Source: Rhyzopertha dominica (taxonomy: Eukaryota > Arthropoda > Insecta > Coleoptera > Bostrichidae). From it: a stretch of 64,000 nucleotides of DNA. Position numbers and translations under genes: made by a program. Below are positions 46,301 through 57,545 of this stretch, one piece after another (the first letter of the stretch is position 1; each line of letters begins with the position of its first letter). The notes under the pieces are model-generated. The model worked only from the letters and a program-made list of their open reading frames with translations, did not search any database and was not told the origin of the DNA. The DNA lies in assembly GCA_025024175.1 (NCBI GenBank), contig QCXZ01000137.1:1178001-1242000 (forward strand). The letters run 5' to 3'.

Positions 46301-49300
46301 ACCACCAGGATCTGTTATAGTAATGGATAAGGCGAGTTATCATTTAAATATAATGAACAAGGCGCCAACATCAGCTACAAAAAAATACAAAATAATTGAT
46401 TACATGAAAAAGAATAAAATTACAATTCCGGATGGAAAAGTTACCACAAAAGATCTGTTGACGATAATAAAAAATGTCAACATAGCTTAACAATATCGAG
46501 TTGATGAACTAGCGAAAGGACACGGACATACAGTTTTGCGTTTGCCACCGTATTATTGCGTCCTAAACCCAATTGAATTAGTGTGGAGTACGCTTAAAAA
46601 AGGAATTCGAAGAAACAATACATGTCCGCGTTTAAGTTCGGGAGTTGTAGATTTAGTGCTTAGAGAGATAAGTAGTATAACGAAAGAACTGTGGAAAAGT
46701 TATATTAAGCAGGTTATTGAAATTGAATATAGCTATGTATCCCCAAATTTTCAAAATTTTATAATACATGTTAATGATGATGCTAGCAGTGATTCAGAAT
46801 TTGACAGTAGTGATGATGATAATAATGGAATTATTTTTTTTGTATTTAGAGCTTTAGATAAAAAAATATATATTCTTATTATTTTCTTTTAAAATACTTG
46901 TCTTTTATTTACATATTTAGTTATGTTAACCGTTAACCGCATGTTTCCAATAGTTAATAGATTGTATTGTTTATAATTTTCGGCTAGCACAGCACTCAAT
47001 ATATTTATAAGATATAAATATTACAGGAATGTTAAACATCGAAATAAAAATATTTAGGAATGCGAGATTTTACTTTGCATATTAAAAATTGCTCAGATGT
47101 GCATGTTGTCTAGTCAGATTACAAATTTCATTATAACTAGATATACTTTGCTTGTGCAAAATAATGTTGCTACTCATCTAAAACTACGTGCAATTCATTT
47201 TGAGACGTAAATAAAAACGATCGATGTAAAACCTCTTATTAACCGAATGATTAAAAACTAATTAGAATAATATACACTACATAAACAAAAACGAGTTTTA
47301 AAGCCGGCACTGGAATTTCGCAAAATCACAAAGAGAGGGTTTGATTTATGAGGGGTCGCGTGCCGTTACAACTGCGCCTGTAAATGAAAGGTAAATAGCA
47401 TTGCAGGGTTGTAAAAACAGTAAGAGAGTTGCATTACTATATACTTGTGCTTCAATACCGTAGTCTATTTCAGGGATACTCTCAGCACCTATATATCATT
47501 ATATCAATCGGAGAATGTTAAGACGTGTTAGTTTGTGGATTGGACATCATATATTTCATCGTAGAATAATGTTTTCCGATAAAGCAACATTTTGTACCGA
47601 CAGGACAGTTTCCTCGCAGCATATTAGAGCGATTTTAATCCACATTTCACAATTTTTTTAGTGGTGAAAGAAAGTACAGCTCGAGAAGATATAAAAACAG
47701 TATAACTGAAGAAACTGCTAAAACACCACATTATTCCAACGCACCCCTTACCCAACGCGTGTATTCCACACACGACCCCAAAATTTCGGCAGCTCGACGT
47801 CCATAAATTCAATAAGGTCCCGATGCCGCTTTAATAGAAAACGGATACAGAAGGAGACAGGAGTAAATCTAAACGAAACTTGGGCCGCCTCCCTTATATA
47901 TTTTATTGGGATCCGGCGACGTCCTTTCGGAATGTGAGGACTCATAAATAACTCGCTGAACTAACAATCAAGAGGGATACGGGACTTGCAGGAGGATATT
48001 CCTCTTCGGCATTCCAGCCGGAGCCAGAAATTGAATCCCGAGGGAATTTTCTGGGAGAGGGATAGCGGTGAAACGGTGGTTTTAATGGAAAAATTGAGGA
48101 TTAAATTATCAGTGTGCGTGGGATGCTAATAAATAAATATCTTCCCCGAATTGGGAGTGAAATGAGCTATGAGGGCATATAAGTTGGCCTGACCACTTCC
48201 AGTAAACAGAATTTAACTTGGTTGCTATGGTAACAATTATTATGATGCTTTATGAATAGCTTTCAAGGTCTGGAACCCAGAAGTTGAATTGTAATAATAC
48301 TATTAATTTTTGTATGCCCGACAAAAAAAACTAAATTTTGATAAAAACGAGTTTCAGAAAGAAAAAACTATGCCTATTGTTAGCTTATCGTATTGAGAAA
48401 AACATTGTGTCAAGTTGTGGAGAAATATTATTGTGTTTCGCAATGTCAGTTACCCCTCTCTGCTAATTGCTAAAGTTCCCAAAACAGCAGTAAAAAAAAG
48501 CATTCAAGAATTTTCAATTATAGCAAAATGAATAATTTTTCTTCAAAATGTTGTGGAGTTTTATATAGTGCACCAGATACATATCAATAAGATATCGTAT
48601 GTTAAAAAAAGATATGGCTGTCCTGTATCCACTGCGCTCATACCCATAGCTTTCAAGATATCCCACTTAGATTATTGAAAAATGTTTGCCAATGTGATGA
48701 ACCCGGAAACCCGGACTGATTGGATGCCGACCTGGAGCGTCATCTAGCCGTATAGGAAATAGAAACCAGACTGACGCATCGAGTGTTCAAGGAAACCGAC
48801 TATAAATTTTGCATTTGGTGGAATAGTTTTAATAAGGACCGTAACGGTTCAATATATTCGATAACGATCTGTTATCATAATTAGTCCTGTAACCTTTCAA
48901 AAAAGAACCTTTTAAGTTTTAGTTTTGAAAGTAAGTAAACAAATCATGAAAAATTAAAAACGTCATTGAAGGAAAGTGCTAAAACCATCAAGTAGAAAAT
49001 ACTTATCTACTAGATAATACTTAGGAACCACTTGTACTGTAAGAGGGTGGTGAGATGTGGCATGTAAATATCTTGCCGTTGATGAACCTTTATATCCTCT
49101 AGTATCTGTGATAGATAATTCTAAGGTTTCTGCAGATGACATTATCTCCTCTTTTGGAACAACAGTCCATGGTGTTAACAGCAGCATCTGAGAAACTCCT
49201 TTTGATAGATTTATCACCGGTTTTTCGTAGTCTTTAACTATTTAGTGTGTTCCAAATTGTATATCTTTAATGGAACTACATTACTCAAGGCTTCTACGTG

Positions 49301-52300
49301 TTTTGTTCCTTGACCACGCTATAGTGCTTTTTGAATACTTTGTGTCATGCTTTTAAGTTTTCATCTAAGGAACTAGCGCGTATAAATTCTCTAATTAAAG
49401 CAAACTTAATTTGAAGCAGAATTTTGTGAGTTTAAGTATACGTTAATATTAAGAAAACGTTTCAAAAATCAGCGTATACAAGGGTAAATGCCATACAGCG
49501 GTTAATAATAGACCTATTGTTTCACGATACAAATTTACATATCCTTATTTTTAACAACAGAGTTAAATAAATTTCAGGGTAGGTTTATTTCATAACATGC
49601 TGGCTTTCCTTAGCTCAAACTCCTTGTAAAATGGTGCAAAAAGTAGTTAAAAAAATCAACTAACCGACTGTTTTCTGCAATCAATCAAAACACACATCGA
49701 ATTGACAGAATTTACTCTACATTCGTCCTTCAGGAAGTAGACCCAACTAACAATCGATTACTTCAAGGTTAAAGACTGCCTAATTACAAATTCGCGTGTA
49801 CACAAAAATTGCGGTTTAGGTAATGAATCAAGTCAACTGCTTGTAATGATGATAGCATTCATATCATAAATACGAAATGTGTTTGAAGTAATTCCTTTCA
49901 CTTTGATGTAATTATCAATATTCTGTTATTGCTTTGTTCTAGTTACTTAATCTCGTTAACCAATGACTTCTTATTTGTTAAGAGATCAAACTTACGCTGT
50001 CCTAAATATATATGTATATTTGCAGGTCGCCGAATGCCAAAATGAAGGACGAGAGTGCATAATGGTTACAAGTGGAGCTGTCGCTTTTGGAAAACAAAAG
50101 CTAACACAAGAACTGTTGATGTCACTGTCAATGAGGGAGACATTATCCCCAACAGACCATACGCGCGAGGTATGACTTCAAAAGCAATTTCTACAAAATC
50201 TCAATAAAAAATGATCATAATTTCAGGATGCCGGAGCCGCAATAGAACCTAGAGCTGCGGCGGCTGTCGGCCAGTCAGGTCTCATGTCCCTGTATGATGC
50301 GATGTTCGCCCAGTACGGCGTCAAAATCGCCCAAGTCTTGGTCACGAAACCCGACTTCTACAACGAACAAACCCGTAGAAATCTCTTCAGTACGCTATCG
50401 GAGTTGATCAGTCTCAATATAGTTCCTATCATCAATACTAACGACGCCGTCACACCACCACCTCAAGTGGACGACCCCATTGGAGGAAAGGGAGGGAAGA
50501 AAGGTATCAGCATCAAGGATAACGACAGTCTGGCCGCCATGCTGGCCTCAGAGGTAAAACAACTCCTTGAGTCACCCTAAAGCTTTAGCATCTTCTGTTT
50601 TTCGACACAGGTCCAAGCAGATCTCTTGNTTTTAATGTCTGACGTGGACGGTATCTACNGTAAACCCCCATGGGAAGAAGGGGCGAGATTCATCCATACT
50701 TTCACCTCGGACATGAGGAACACCATCGAGTATGGGAAGAAATCGAAAGTAGGAACCGGTGGAATGGATTCGAAAGTCAATGCAGCTACGTGGGCCTTGG
50801 ATAGAGGCGTCACAGTGGTCATCTGCAATGGCATGCAAGAAAAGGCCATCAAAACGATTCTGTCGGGTCGTAAAGTTGGAACATTCTTCACTGACTCGTC
50901 GTTTGGAAGCTCGCTACCCACGGAAGTAATCGCAGAAAATGGTAAACAAGAAACAAAATTATTACATCTTGATATAAACTGAGTTGATTTCAGCAAGATC
51001 TGGTGGAAGGGGGCTTCAAAACCTGAACCCGGNACAAAGAGCTGCTTGTGTCCACACCCTAGCGGATCTTTTAGTGTCCAAGCAGTCGGAAATTTTAGAT
51101 GCCAACGCCAAGGACTTATCGGAAGCCACAAAATCTGGTGTAGCCAAACCTCTACTTAGCAGACTGTCCCTAACTCCCTCAAAACTGAAGAATCTTGGTT
51201 ATGGTTTGAAGCAGATTGCAGATTCTAGCCATCGAAACGTGGGAAGAGTCATCAGAAGAACAAGGCTTGCAGAGGGTACGTATTTCATTGTAAAATGCAT
51301 TGAGTCTTCACCTTAGGTTTCAGGATTGGAACTAAAGCAGATTACTGTACCAATTGGTGTGTTGTTGGTCATCTTTGAGTCCAGACCAGATTCTTTGCCT
51401 CAGGTGGCTGCACTGGCGATTGCTTCAGCAAATGGCTTGTTATTGAAGGGTGGTAAAGAAGCTGCACACAGCAATAAGGCTTTGATGGATCTGGTCAAGG
51501 AATCCTTGTCCACTGTTGGCTGCACTAACGCAATCTCCCTGGTAACCCTCATGGAGACGTTTCTCCCAGGGGGACAAAATCTAACGCAACTCTACTTCTA
51601 GATTTCTACACGTGAAGAAATCGGCGACCTCCTCTCCATGGAGCAACACATCGACCTGATCATCCCACGAGGATCCAGCGACCTAGTCCGCAGCATCCAG
51701 TCTCAGAGCCAACATATTCCTGTTCTGGGACATGCCGAGGGTATCTGCCACGTATACGTCGACAAAGAGGCCAACCTAGACAAGGCTCTGAAGATAATCA
51801 GAGACGCCAAGTGCGACTATCCAGCGGCTTGCAACGCCATGGAGACTCTTCTCGTTCACGAAGATTTGATGCAGGTAAAGTTGCGCGATCATCAGATATA
51901 TTGAAGAAAATTGCAAGTTACGCTTCCGCAGGGCGAGTTCTTCTCTGACTTGTGCAATATGCTGAAGAAGGAAGGGGTCAAGATCAATTCTGGACCAAAG
52001 TTGCATCAGCTGTTGACCTTTGGGCCACCACTCGCAAAGACCATGAAACACGAGTATGGGGCGCTGGAGTGTTGCATTGAAGTTGTGAGGGATATTGATG
52101 AAGCCATTGACCACATTCATAAGTATGGAAGTGGACATACTGAAGTAATTGTTACGGAAAATGGTAAGGATTCAGACACCTAACGTTTGCTTGGAAACAT
52201 AACATCATCATGAAGCAATGTGCACTTTTCTTGTCACATTCGGGTAACTTTTAACAATGCCCATTGTCTTTTATGCCAACTGAGAAAAGGTTGAATTCCT

Positions 52301-54279
52301 TGTCTTTCCAGAAATATTGCAATCAGTCCTGAAGTTGTACAAACGGCATACATATCAAAAATAGTCAACAAGGGACAAATTAATATGCTTTCAAAAAAAG
52401 ATGTTCTTTTCTAAAAGAATGCCCTAATTTTTTATTCAAGAAAAAAGAGTGAAAAAGATTATGTACTAAAAGTACCCAAATTATGTAAAAGATTCATATC
52501 ACTCAATAATTATTATAGGGTTTTATTAGGTGATAATATCATAAGCTCAATTAATTAACTTGATTTGTTTTCAGTGGGCCACCCCGTATATCAGCATTAC
52601 TATTTATTTCTGCATAAGAAAATTTATCGCCCTTAATGACACCATCTAATCTGCATGTGGGCGCGCTGGAATTCGTATTAGAACGTAAAAACTAGTCCGG
52701 CAACAAAAAACGGCATATACGCCACAGCCCGCATCGCGACAAAAAACTGTTTACAACGCAGGTATTCGCCAATACCATCGCTATTGCACGCACAAGTCGA
52801 TTAAGTGAAATAATGGCAATGAATTCATTTGAAAATTAAAATGGAACAGCGATATAATGAAACGCATTATGTTTTACAAGTAAAAGATTGCATAAGAGAC
52901 CTTAGAAATTAATTTAACAGTATTCATATGCAAATGGAACGAACAAATAACTTACCAACAAACGAGAAAACTAGAGCTACCCAAGCCACAAAGATGTGAA
53001 GGTCATAAATTGCTCCACCAGAAAAGTCAAAATCTCGAAATTTCACATAATCGTCACGGTAGACACTAGATAATCACGTTCTCGCACTCCCGTAATAAAA
53101 ATTCCCGGTACACTAAATCGAAATCACGTCCTAACAACCGCAATCAACAATAACTAATTAACATTTAATTCATTACTGACGCTATTGAATTGCCAACTAG
53201 AATATTAGCCGGCGTCCTTTTGAATGCTTATGCGCGCGCATGCTGGAACATAGAAATCGATAAGTGATAAGAGATGGCGCTGAATAAACTTGGGAATTAC
53301 AAAAATTAAATGAGTGTGGTACGAAAAATACTGCGTTTTAATGCGAACAAGATGACTGCTTACATATCTCTCTGATAAAAAAAAACAACCCCTGGGATTA
53401 CGTCATAGAAGTATTAAATATAATCATGATATTCCAACTGAGGAATGTGATATACAGAATCGTTACGAGATGGCGCGGTGGAATTCCAGTGAAGTACAGA
53501 ATTGCGCGCGATTTAAAAAACTGTTATTTGTAGAAAAATCTGTACAAGTAAAGTTTTAAGACTGAAATCCTGGAGAGAGAGGAAAGATCCATCAGAGATA
53601 ATGATAGAAAAAGAACCACAATTATTTTACAAAAAAGAACCACTCCATATAATTACTGCACCAATATATTTGAAAATGGTCTGATTTGAAAGCTAGGAAA
53701 TGACATTTTCACGTAAGCTATTTTTTAAGTATAAAATAAGTGGTGCAATAACCAAAATGTTAGCAAAGAATATCAAGTATATTTGTTTGAGCTAAATCGC
53801 TTATCTTTCTGATAAGCATTCAAGTATCCATGCATATTCAGTANTNTTTAGGTGGTACTGTTTTGTAAAAGTAGACTTTCTTTCTATAGATAGCTCAAAT
53901 ATATCTTTGTTTCTCTCCAGGATTCCAGCCTTAAGCTCTCAATCATCAGTTACCTGGATCTTTTAGTGAATTTATGATTTGTTTTTCAGGCGAAAAGGCC
54001 CAGACCTTCCAGCGAAGGGTTGACAGTGCCTGTGTTTTCCACAACGCAAGTTCTCGATTTGCCGATGGCTTCAGATTCGGTCTGGGCGCGGAAGTTGGAA
54101 TCAGTACGGCCAGGATTCACGCCAGGGGACCTGTAGGTGTGGAAGGATTGCTCACGACCAAATGGGTTTGTGCGGACAAGACCACGCCGCAGCTGATTTC
54201 TCTGAGACTGGTGGCAGGACCTGGCTGCACGAATCCCTACCAGTCGATTGAGGTTGCATACTTAGGCTTGTGTAAATAA
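37390..54279 (+). CDS. Delta-1-pyrroline-5-carboxylate synthase, nine exons
   Basis: This mitochondrial bifunctional enzyme phosphorylates glutamate and reduces the product to glutamate semialdehyde, for proline and ornithine synthesis. Exons are 37390-37557, 50026-50169, 50227-50553, 50611-50941, 50994-51275, 51324-51541, 51602-51874, 51932-52163 and 53990-54279. All junctions are GT-AG and keep frame. The kinase domain (about residues 24-290) shows [27 protein letters not shown] and [11 protein letters not shown]. The reductase domain (from about 325) shows [26 protein letters not shown] and [14 protein letters not shown] with the catalytic Cys567. The start Met is the first in frame, but 56 residues upstream of the intron leave no room for a transit peptide, and an open Arg-rich frame runs further upstream, so the true start is probably in an unseen exon. 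Three codons contain N. After TTKWV the frame is wrong: the conserved end is in the next frame, with a stop at 54249-54251. Confidence 0.95.
37894..39215 (+). mobile_element. Unclassified 1.3 kb inverted-repeat element, copy B
   Basis: This copy lies in P5CS intron 1 and is flanked by an exact 8 bp direct repeat, ATTTTTGC (37886-37893 and 39216-39223). The termini are CGAGGGGGTAATCACC and the inverse of CTAGGGGGAAATCACC. An 8 bp duplication fits hAT or P-type transposons, but I see no diagnostic transposase domain. The best frame has [40 protein letters not shown] and, in another frame, [20 protein letters not shown], all shared with copy A. GGATGTGG-like units cluster near both ends. Confidence 0.75.
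39224..41499. other. P5CS intron 1, part without recognised elements
   Basis: No gene, RNA or transposon is recognised. The sequence is AT-rich with one N (40220). The segment 40400-40800 has mildly higher GC and only short ORFs. Confidence 0.45.
41500..43700 (-). pseudogene. LINE, antisense in P5CS intron 1
   Basis: From about 43660 on the - strand there is the end of an endonuclease domain ([39 protein letters not shown]). Then follow the RT pieces [79 protein letters not shown] and the thumb block [16 protein letters not shown]. Stops and shifts occur throughout. The RT wording is closest to the LINE at 34.3-37.1 kb. Because the endonuclease end is present, this copy is longer than the other LINEs here. 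It lies opposite to P5CS transcription. Confidence 0.8.
43701..45340. other. P5CS intron 1, GC-richer block and spacer
   Basis: The segment 43800-44500 is GC-richer, with an N near 43926 and no recognised frame. The rest, up to the next transposon, is AT-rich. Short ORFs here have no known domain. Confidence 0.4.
45341..47439 (+). mobile_element. DD82E Tc1/mariner-type transposon, decayed
   Basis: Inverted ends of about 40 bp starting TAGTAATGCAACTCTCTTAC (45341-45380 and 47400-47439, three mismatches) lie inside TATA on both sides, which fits TA target duplication. The 2.1 kb body contains one transposase gene in broken form and about 550 bp of 3' sequence. Confidence 0.8.
45620..46892 (+). 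pseudogene. DD82E transposase with frameshifts and a stop
   Basis: The N-terminal frame (45620-46039) holds a helical DNA-binding region. It then shifts: [16 protein letters not shown], the first catalytic Asp, is read in another frame around 46030-46080, followed by more breaks to about 46240. From 46248 the frame gives [11 protein letters not shown] (second Asp), an in-frame TAA at 46488-46490, then [17 protein letters not shown] (Glu) and an acidic tail. Counting the stop as one codon, 82 residues separate the second Asp and the Glu. A DD82E family of the IS630/Tc1/mariner group has been described (under the name Sailor, from memory). The breaks mean it is inactive. Confidence 0.8.
47440..50025. 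other. P5CS intron 1, last part
   Basis: The segment 47740-48110 is GC-richer and has no recognised frame. An 84-codon - strand ORF (48963-49217) has no known domain. The rest up to the exon 2 acceptor (AG at 50024-50025) is AT-rich. Confidence 0.45.
52956..53230 (-). other. Candidate antisense 5' exon in P5CS intron 8
   Basis: On the - strand a moderately GC-rich segment ends in a good donor (TTGTTG then GTAAG at 52956/52955). The last 120 bases before the donor include an open frame reading [17 protein letters not shown], hydrophobic like a membrane segment, but with no in-frame ATG after the upstream stop. It may be the first exon of an antisense transcript, or chance. Confidence 0.2.
53556..53934. 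repeat. Foldback (MITE-like) next to P5CS exon 9
   Basis: Inverted arms of about 32 bp (53556-53588 and 53903-53934) share the core ATCCTGGAGAGA and its inverse, with a few mismatches and one indel. They enclose about 310 bp of AT-rich non-coding DNA. No target duplication was identified. The right arm ends only some 55 bp before the exon 9 acceptor. Confidence 0.55.
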
Positions 54280-54706
54280 GAGGATTTATTTTTGTATTAT
54301 TATAATTTTTGTGAGCTGTTTTTATTGTTATTGTGATGTGATGTTGTAGTGTAAATATCGTGTAAATTTTGTATATAAATATACATTGTTTTTAATGCTG
54401 TTGATTGGAGATCTTCATGTTGTTCCGGACCCTTAGGTAACCAAATTATTGTGTACACCAAAATTATCACTGGAGGTTCCTGGTAGCATCTTTTCATATA
54501 ATTTTGATTGTCTTCATCACATTGTAGTAGGAGGACTATAGTTCACTCATCTACATATTACGTTAGAAGGTGACTCAAAACATAACTACACTAAATCCAG
54601 TTCAAATCACAGTAAAAGTAAAAACTTCTTTGTGATATCAATTACTATTATATTTTATTATATTTTTAAAGAAATCTGTTATAAACATTATTTTCTAACC
54701 TTTGGA

Positions 54707-54712
54707 AATAAA
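54707..54712 (+). terminator. Candidate P5CS polyadenylation signal
   Basis: This AATAAA lies about 430 bases after the P5CS stop. A variant AATATA nearer the stop (about 54376) is an alternative. Confidence 0.35.
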
Positions 54713-55370
54713 AGATCAGCTGTTAGATGCTGGGTGATGGATTAATTCTTTTTTTTTATGGTACAGAACAGATAATTTCGGAGCAGCCTTTTTTTTCTTT
54801 AGGTGTTCATATCAAACAGATTTCTATAACATCGAATACTGAAGGTTTATAGGTTTTATTTCATGATAACTTTGGAATGCAGCTATGGGTACTATTACAT
54901 AGATTTAATATTAGCGAACTCGACACAGTAAAAACATTATATGAACAAAGCCATTTATTATATAAATACTATAATTACACATAACAAAAATTCGTCGTTT
55001 GATTGCGTTGATGTGTAGCACACTGACAATGAATAATGTTAAGTGTTGACCTGCACGAATAAGTAAATAGTAAATGCCCTAACTTTTAATCATTTTGATT
55101 ATCGAAGTGAAACAAAAACAGTTATAAGATAGTGCCTACAACACAGGCTAGGCGTACTTAAGGATACAGCACTTGTTGTGCAAAGAAAAAAGTTTTAAGC
55201 ATTTACATGTACTGATAAAGTTTATCTACATGAAATACTACACTTATTGTTTTCTAGTATGTGTAATGCGTGCTAGTATTGCTATTAAACTTGTAAAAAA
55301 TATGTTGCTCTTTTTCAAAATGCACTCAATATTTCTAAGAAATAATTATAAATGACTCAATTTAATGTAG

Positions 55371-55640
55371 TACTGCTTTCCCTCTACAAAAAAGTACACA
55401 TTTAAGCAGTATACATATAAAATCAGCACTAATTTCAAAGCCACCCTATTTCTTGTATTGTTTTATCCTAAAATAGGTGTAGAATTACAAAAATCACTAC
55501 CAATTTTTCACTTACAATCCAGAGATTTATTGTGAACCGTACTTATCATTTACCTTTGGCAAAAGCTTAACTGAAAATTACCAATATAACTGGAAGAATT
55601 AGCAGTTTAAAAGAGGATGTGTGAGGATTACATACTGTGG
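55371..55640 (+). repeat. Diverged direct repeat, downstream copy of a pair around FNTA
   Basis: The blocks TTCCCTCTACAAAAAAGTAC and CTGAAAATTACCAATATAAC recur in the same order and orientation at 57413-57545, where they are closer together. The pair brackets FNTA. The origin could be an old local duplication or two copies of one repeat. Confidence 0.5.
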
Positions 55641-56078
55641 TTATAGTCTGTTTTATCAACAAATATAGGAAGAAAATGCTGTTTATGAATATTTTTATAA
55701 CNGTACATAAATGGTGTNTGCATTTTTTACTCGAGCAGGTCTGTAANGTGCAGTGAAANATGATTACACTAAATCAACTTTCATCCAAGAATCTCTGAAC
55801 AATACAGGCAGTAATATCCATTAAAAACATCNAGATATCATAATACACTTATTTCCTNGGGAATATAATATTACAACATAAAAAAAATCAATTACAACAT
55901 GTAGGCATTCAACACATACATCCAGTACACCTATCCAGTACAAATTTGAAAGTGCCAGATATGTTTTATCGGCGGTAAACAAGCTTTTAAAACCCAATAT
56001 TTCATCTTATTTATTCACTTCTTTTCTCATACACCTAATGAAAAAAAAAAGAAAAGAAAACGAAACACAAATAAATAT

Positions 56079-56084
56079 TTTATT
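56079..56084 (-). terminator. FNTA polyadenylation signal
   Basis: AATAAA on the - strand lies about 62 bases after the FNTA stop and is followed by a T/G-rich run, as expected of a cleavage site. Confidence 0.6.
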
Positions 56085-56145
56085 AAAACTTTAAAATAAA
56101 TCACCAAAAAAGATGTATCAATGGCAGAAAGTGATCACATGGATA

Positions 56146-57303
56146 CTAACTCGTACTGGAAGAAGCCTCTTTACTGCTTGCCTCGACTTTACCCTTCAAA
56201 GTTGCCGCCTTATGTTCCCAATACTTACACCGAACAGTATCATACTTTTCGGCCAACTCATGGCATAGCTCCAACAATCGTTTCAGATTGTACTTTGGGT
56301 GGTCCAAAACGCCCTGCGATATCTGTTCTTCACACATATCTACCAGGGAAGCCAGTAAATATGGAGAACGATTACCTTCTTCGTAAAGTTTCTCACAAAA
56401 CTTAGTTACGTCCTCGTTTTGGCTTAGGCCACCTTTATCGTGAATTATTAATCCACGGAGATAGTTCCAGGCGCTCTCGTTTTCTTTGCATATGTTGATC
56501 TTCTCTAAAGTGTACGCTATTTCACGTTTCAAGACATCTTCTGTAAATCCCGTGGTATTATTAATAACAAAGAATCTTTGGTTCCAGGCGGAGTTATTCC
56601 TTATATCGTCATCTAGTAGTTGGTCAACGTAGTACAATTCCTTGTCAAACAAGCTTCAAACAAAATAATAAGACTGTCATTTAACTGATTTTGCATATTT
56701 GACAAACTTACTTAAAAGTCTTGATTGCCCACTGTCGATGCTGCCATGCGTGGTAATTCTTTGCGTCTTCCCTTAGCACCCATTCCGTTAAAGCCAGTTC
56801 CCCGCTCGCGTCTTTTAACCATTCCACCAAAACCCTCCGATGCTGCCACACCTGATAGTTCTTGGCGTTCTTGTGAATCATATCGCCTATATACTCCAGT
56901 TCTTCACGCAAATCCTTCTTCAACTCCTTCAAAAGCTCCCTCCTAGGGCGATTAATCAAATTCAGCAAAAATCAATAAAAGACATAACCTCACCTGTACA
57001 ACCAAACTGTGTAATTGGCTGGGTTAAGGGTGGCTGCATCATTCGTTAATTCGAACGCACGTTCAGATTTCTCTCCCTTCTTCAAAATTGCACGAAAGTA
57101 GTCGAAAACGTCTTTAACTGCAACATAAAAACATAAGAAACGATAAGGGAATTTGAGGTTAGGAACGTACATTGCTCCGAGTATGCTATGCAGACCACGG
57201 GGTTGTCTCCGTCGTCTTGGGGCAACGGTTCTATATCACGCCATTCGGGCCTGTCTCTGTAAAATACCCATTTTTCATCAAATTCGTCACTACTATCCCC
57301 CAT
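56146..57303 (-). CDS. Farnesyltransferase / GGTase-I alpha subunit, four exons
   Basis: The product is the shared alpha subunit of the two CaaX prenyltransferases, which attach farnesyl or geranylgeranyl to Ras- and Rho-type proteins in the cytosol. Exons are 57303-57171, 57117-56994, 56942-56712 and 56653-56146, all GT-AG and frame-keeping, giving 331 residues. Typical alpha-subunit repeats are visible: YSEQ joined to [63 protein letters not shown] and [10 protein letters not shown]. The protein starts directly before the conserved region ([20 protein letters not shown]) and lacks the proline-rich extension of mammalian FNTA. At the exon 3/4 junction the residue becomes Asn where Lys is usual. 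It is convergent with P5CS. Confidence 0.95.
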
Positions 57304-57412
57304 TGCTTGTGAGGCTAAGTAATGTCAAAACAATAACTGAAACTAGCAACAGTAACTAACTGTTGGTGGCACTGGTAAAGGGGACAGCGCTGCCAATCCA
57401 ATTAGAGATGGG

Positions 57413-57545
57413 TATAGTTCTGCCTTCCCTCTAAAAGAAGTACACATTTAAAAACAGTTTTTTTTACACAATTTTTAGCTGAAAATTACCACTATAACTA
57501 GAAGAATTAACAGTTTAACAAATAGGAGGATGTGGGTATAGTGTA
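57413..57545 (+). repeat. Diverged direct repeat, upstream copy of the pair around FNTA
   Basis: It shares TTCCCTCTAAAAGAAGTAC and CTGAAAATTACCACTATAAC blocks, then GAGGATGTG, with 55371-55640. It has a shorter interval between blocks. Confidence 0.5.

Larger units (their letters stand above)
52164..53989. other. P5CS intron 8
   Basis: The intron holds a foldback element (53556-53934, separate entry), a GC-richer patch at 52640-52760, and a candidate antisense 5' exon at 52956-53230. N bases occur near 53845. The splice sites are GTAAGG and TTTTTCAG. Confidence 0.6.
54280..56078. other. Convergent spacer between P5CS and FNTA
   Basis: It contains the P5CS 3' UTR, with a candidate AATAAA at 54707-54712, and then AT-rich sequence. 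Several N bases cluster at 55702-55859. One member of a diverged direct repeat pair lies at 55371-55640. No gene is recognised. Confidence 0.5.

Noticed and set aside
48963..49217. 84-codon - strand ORF in P5CS intron 1
   Set aside because: No domain, splice context or conservation evidence.
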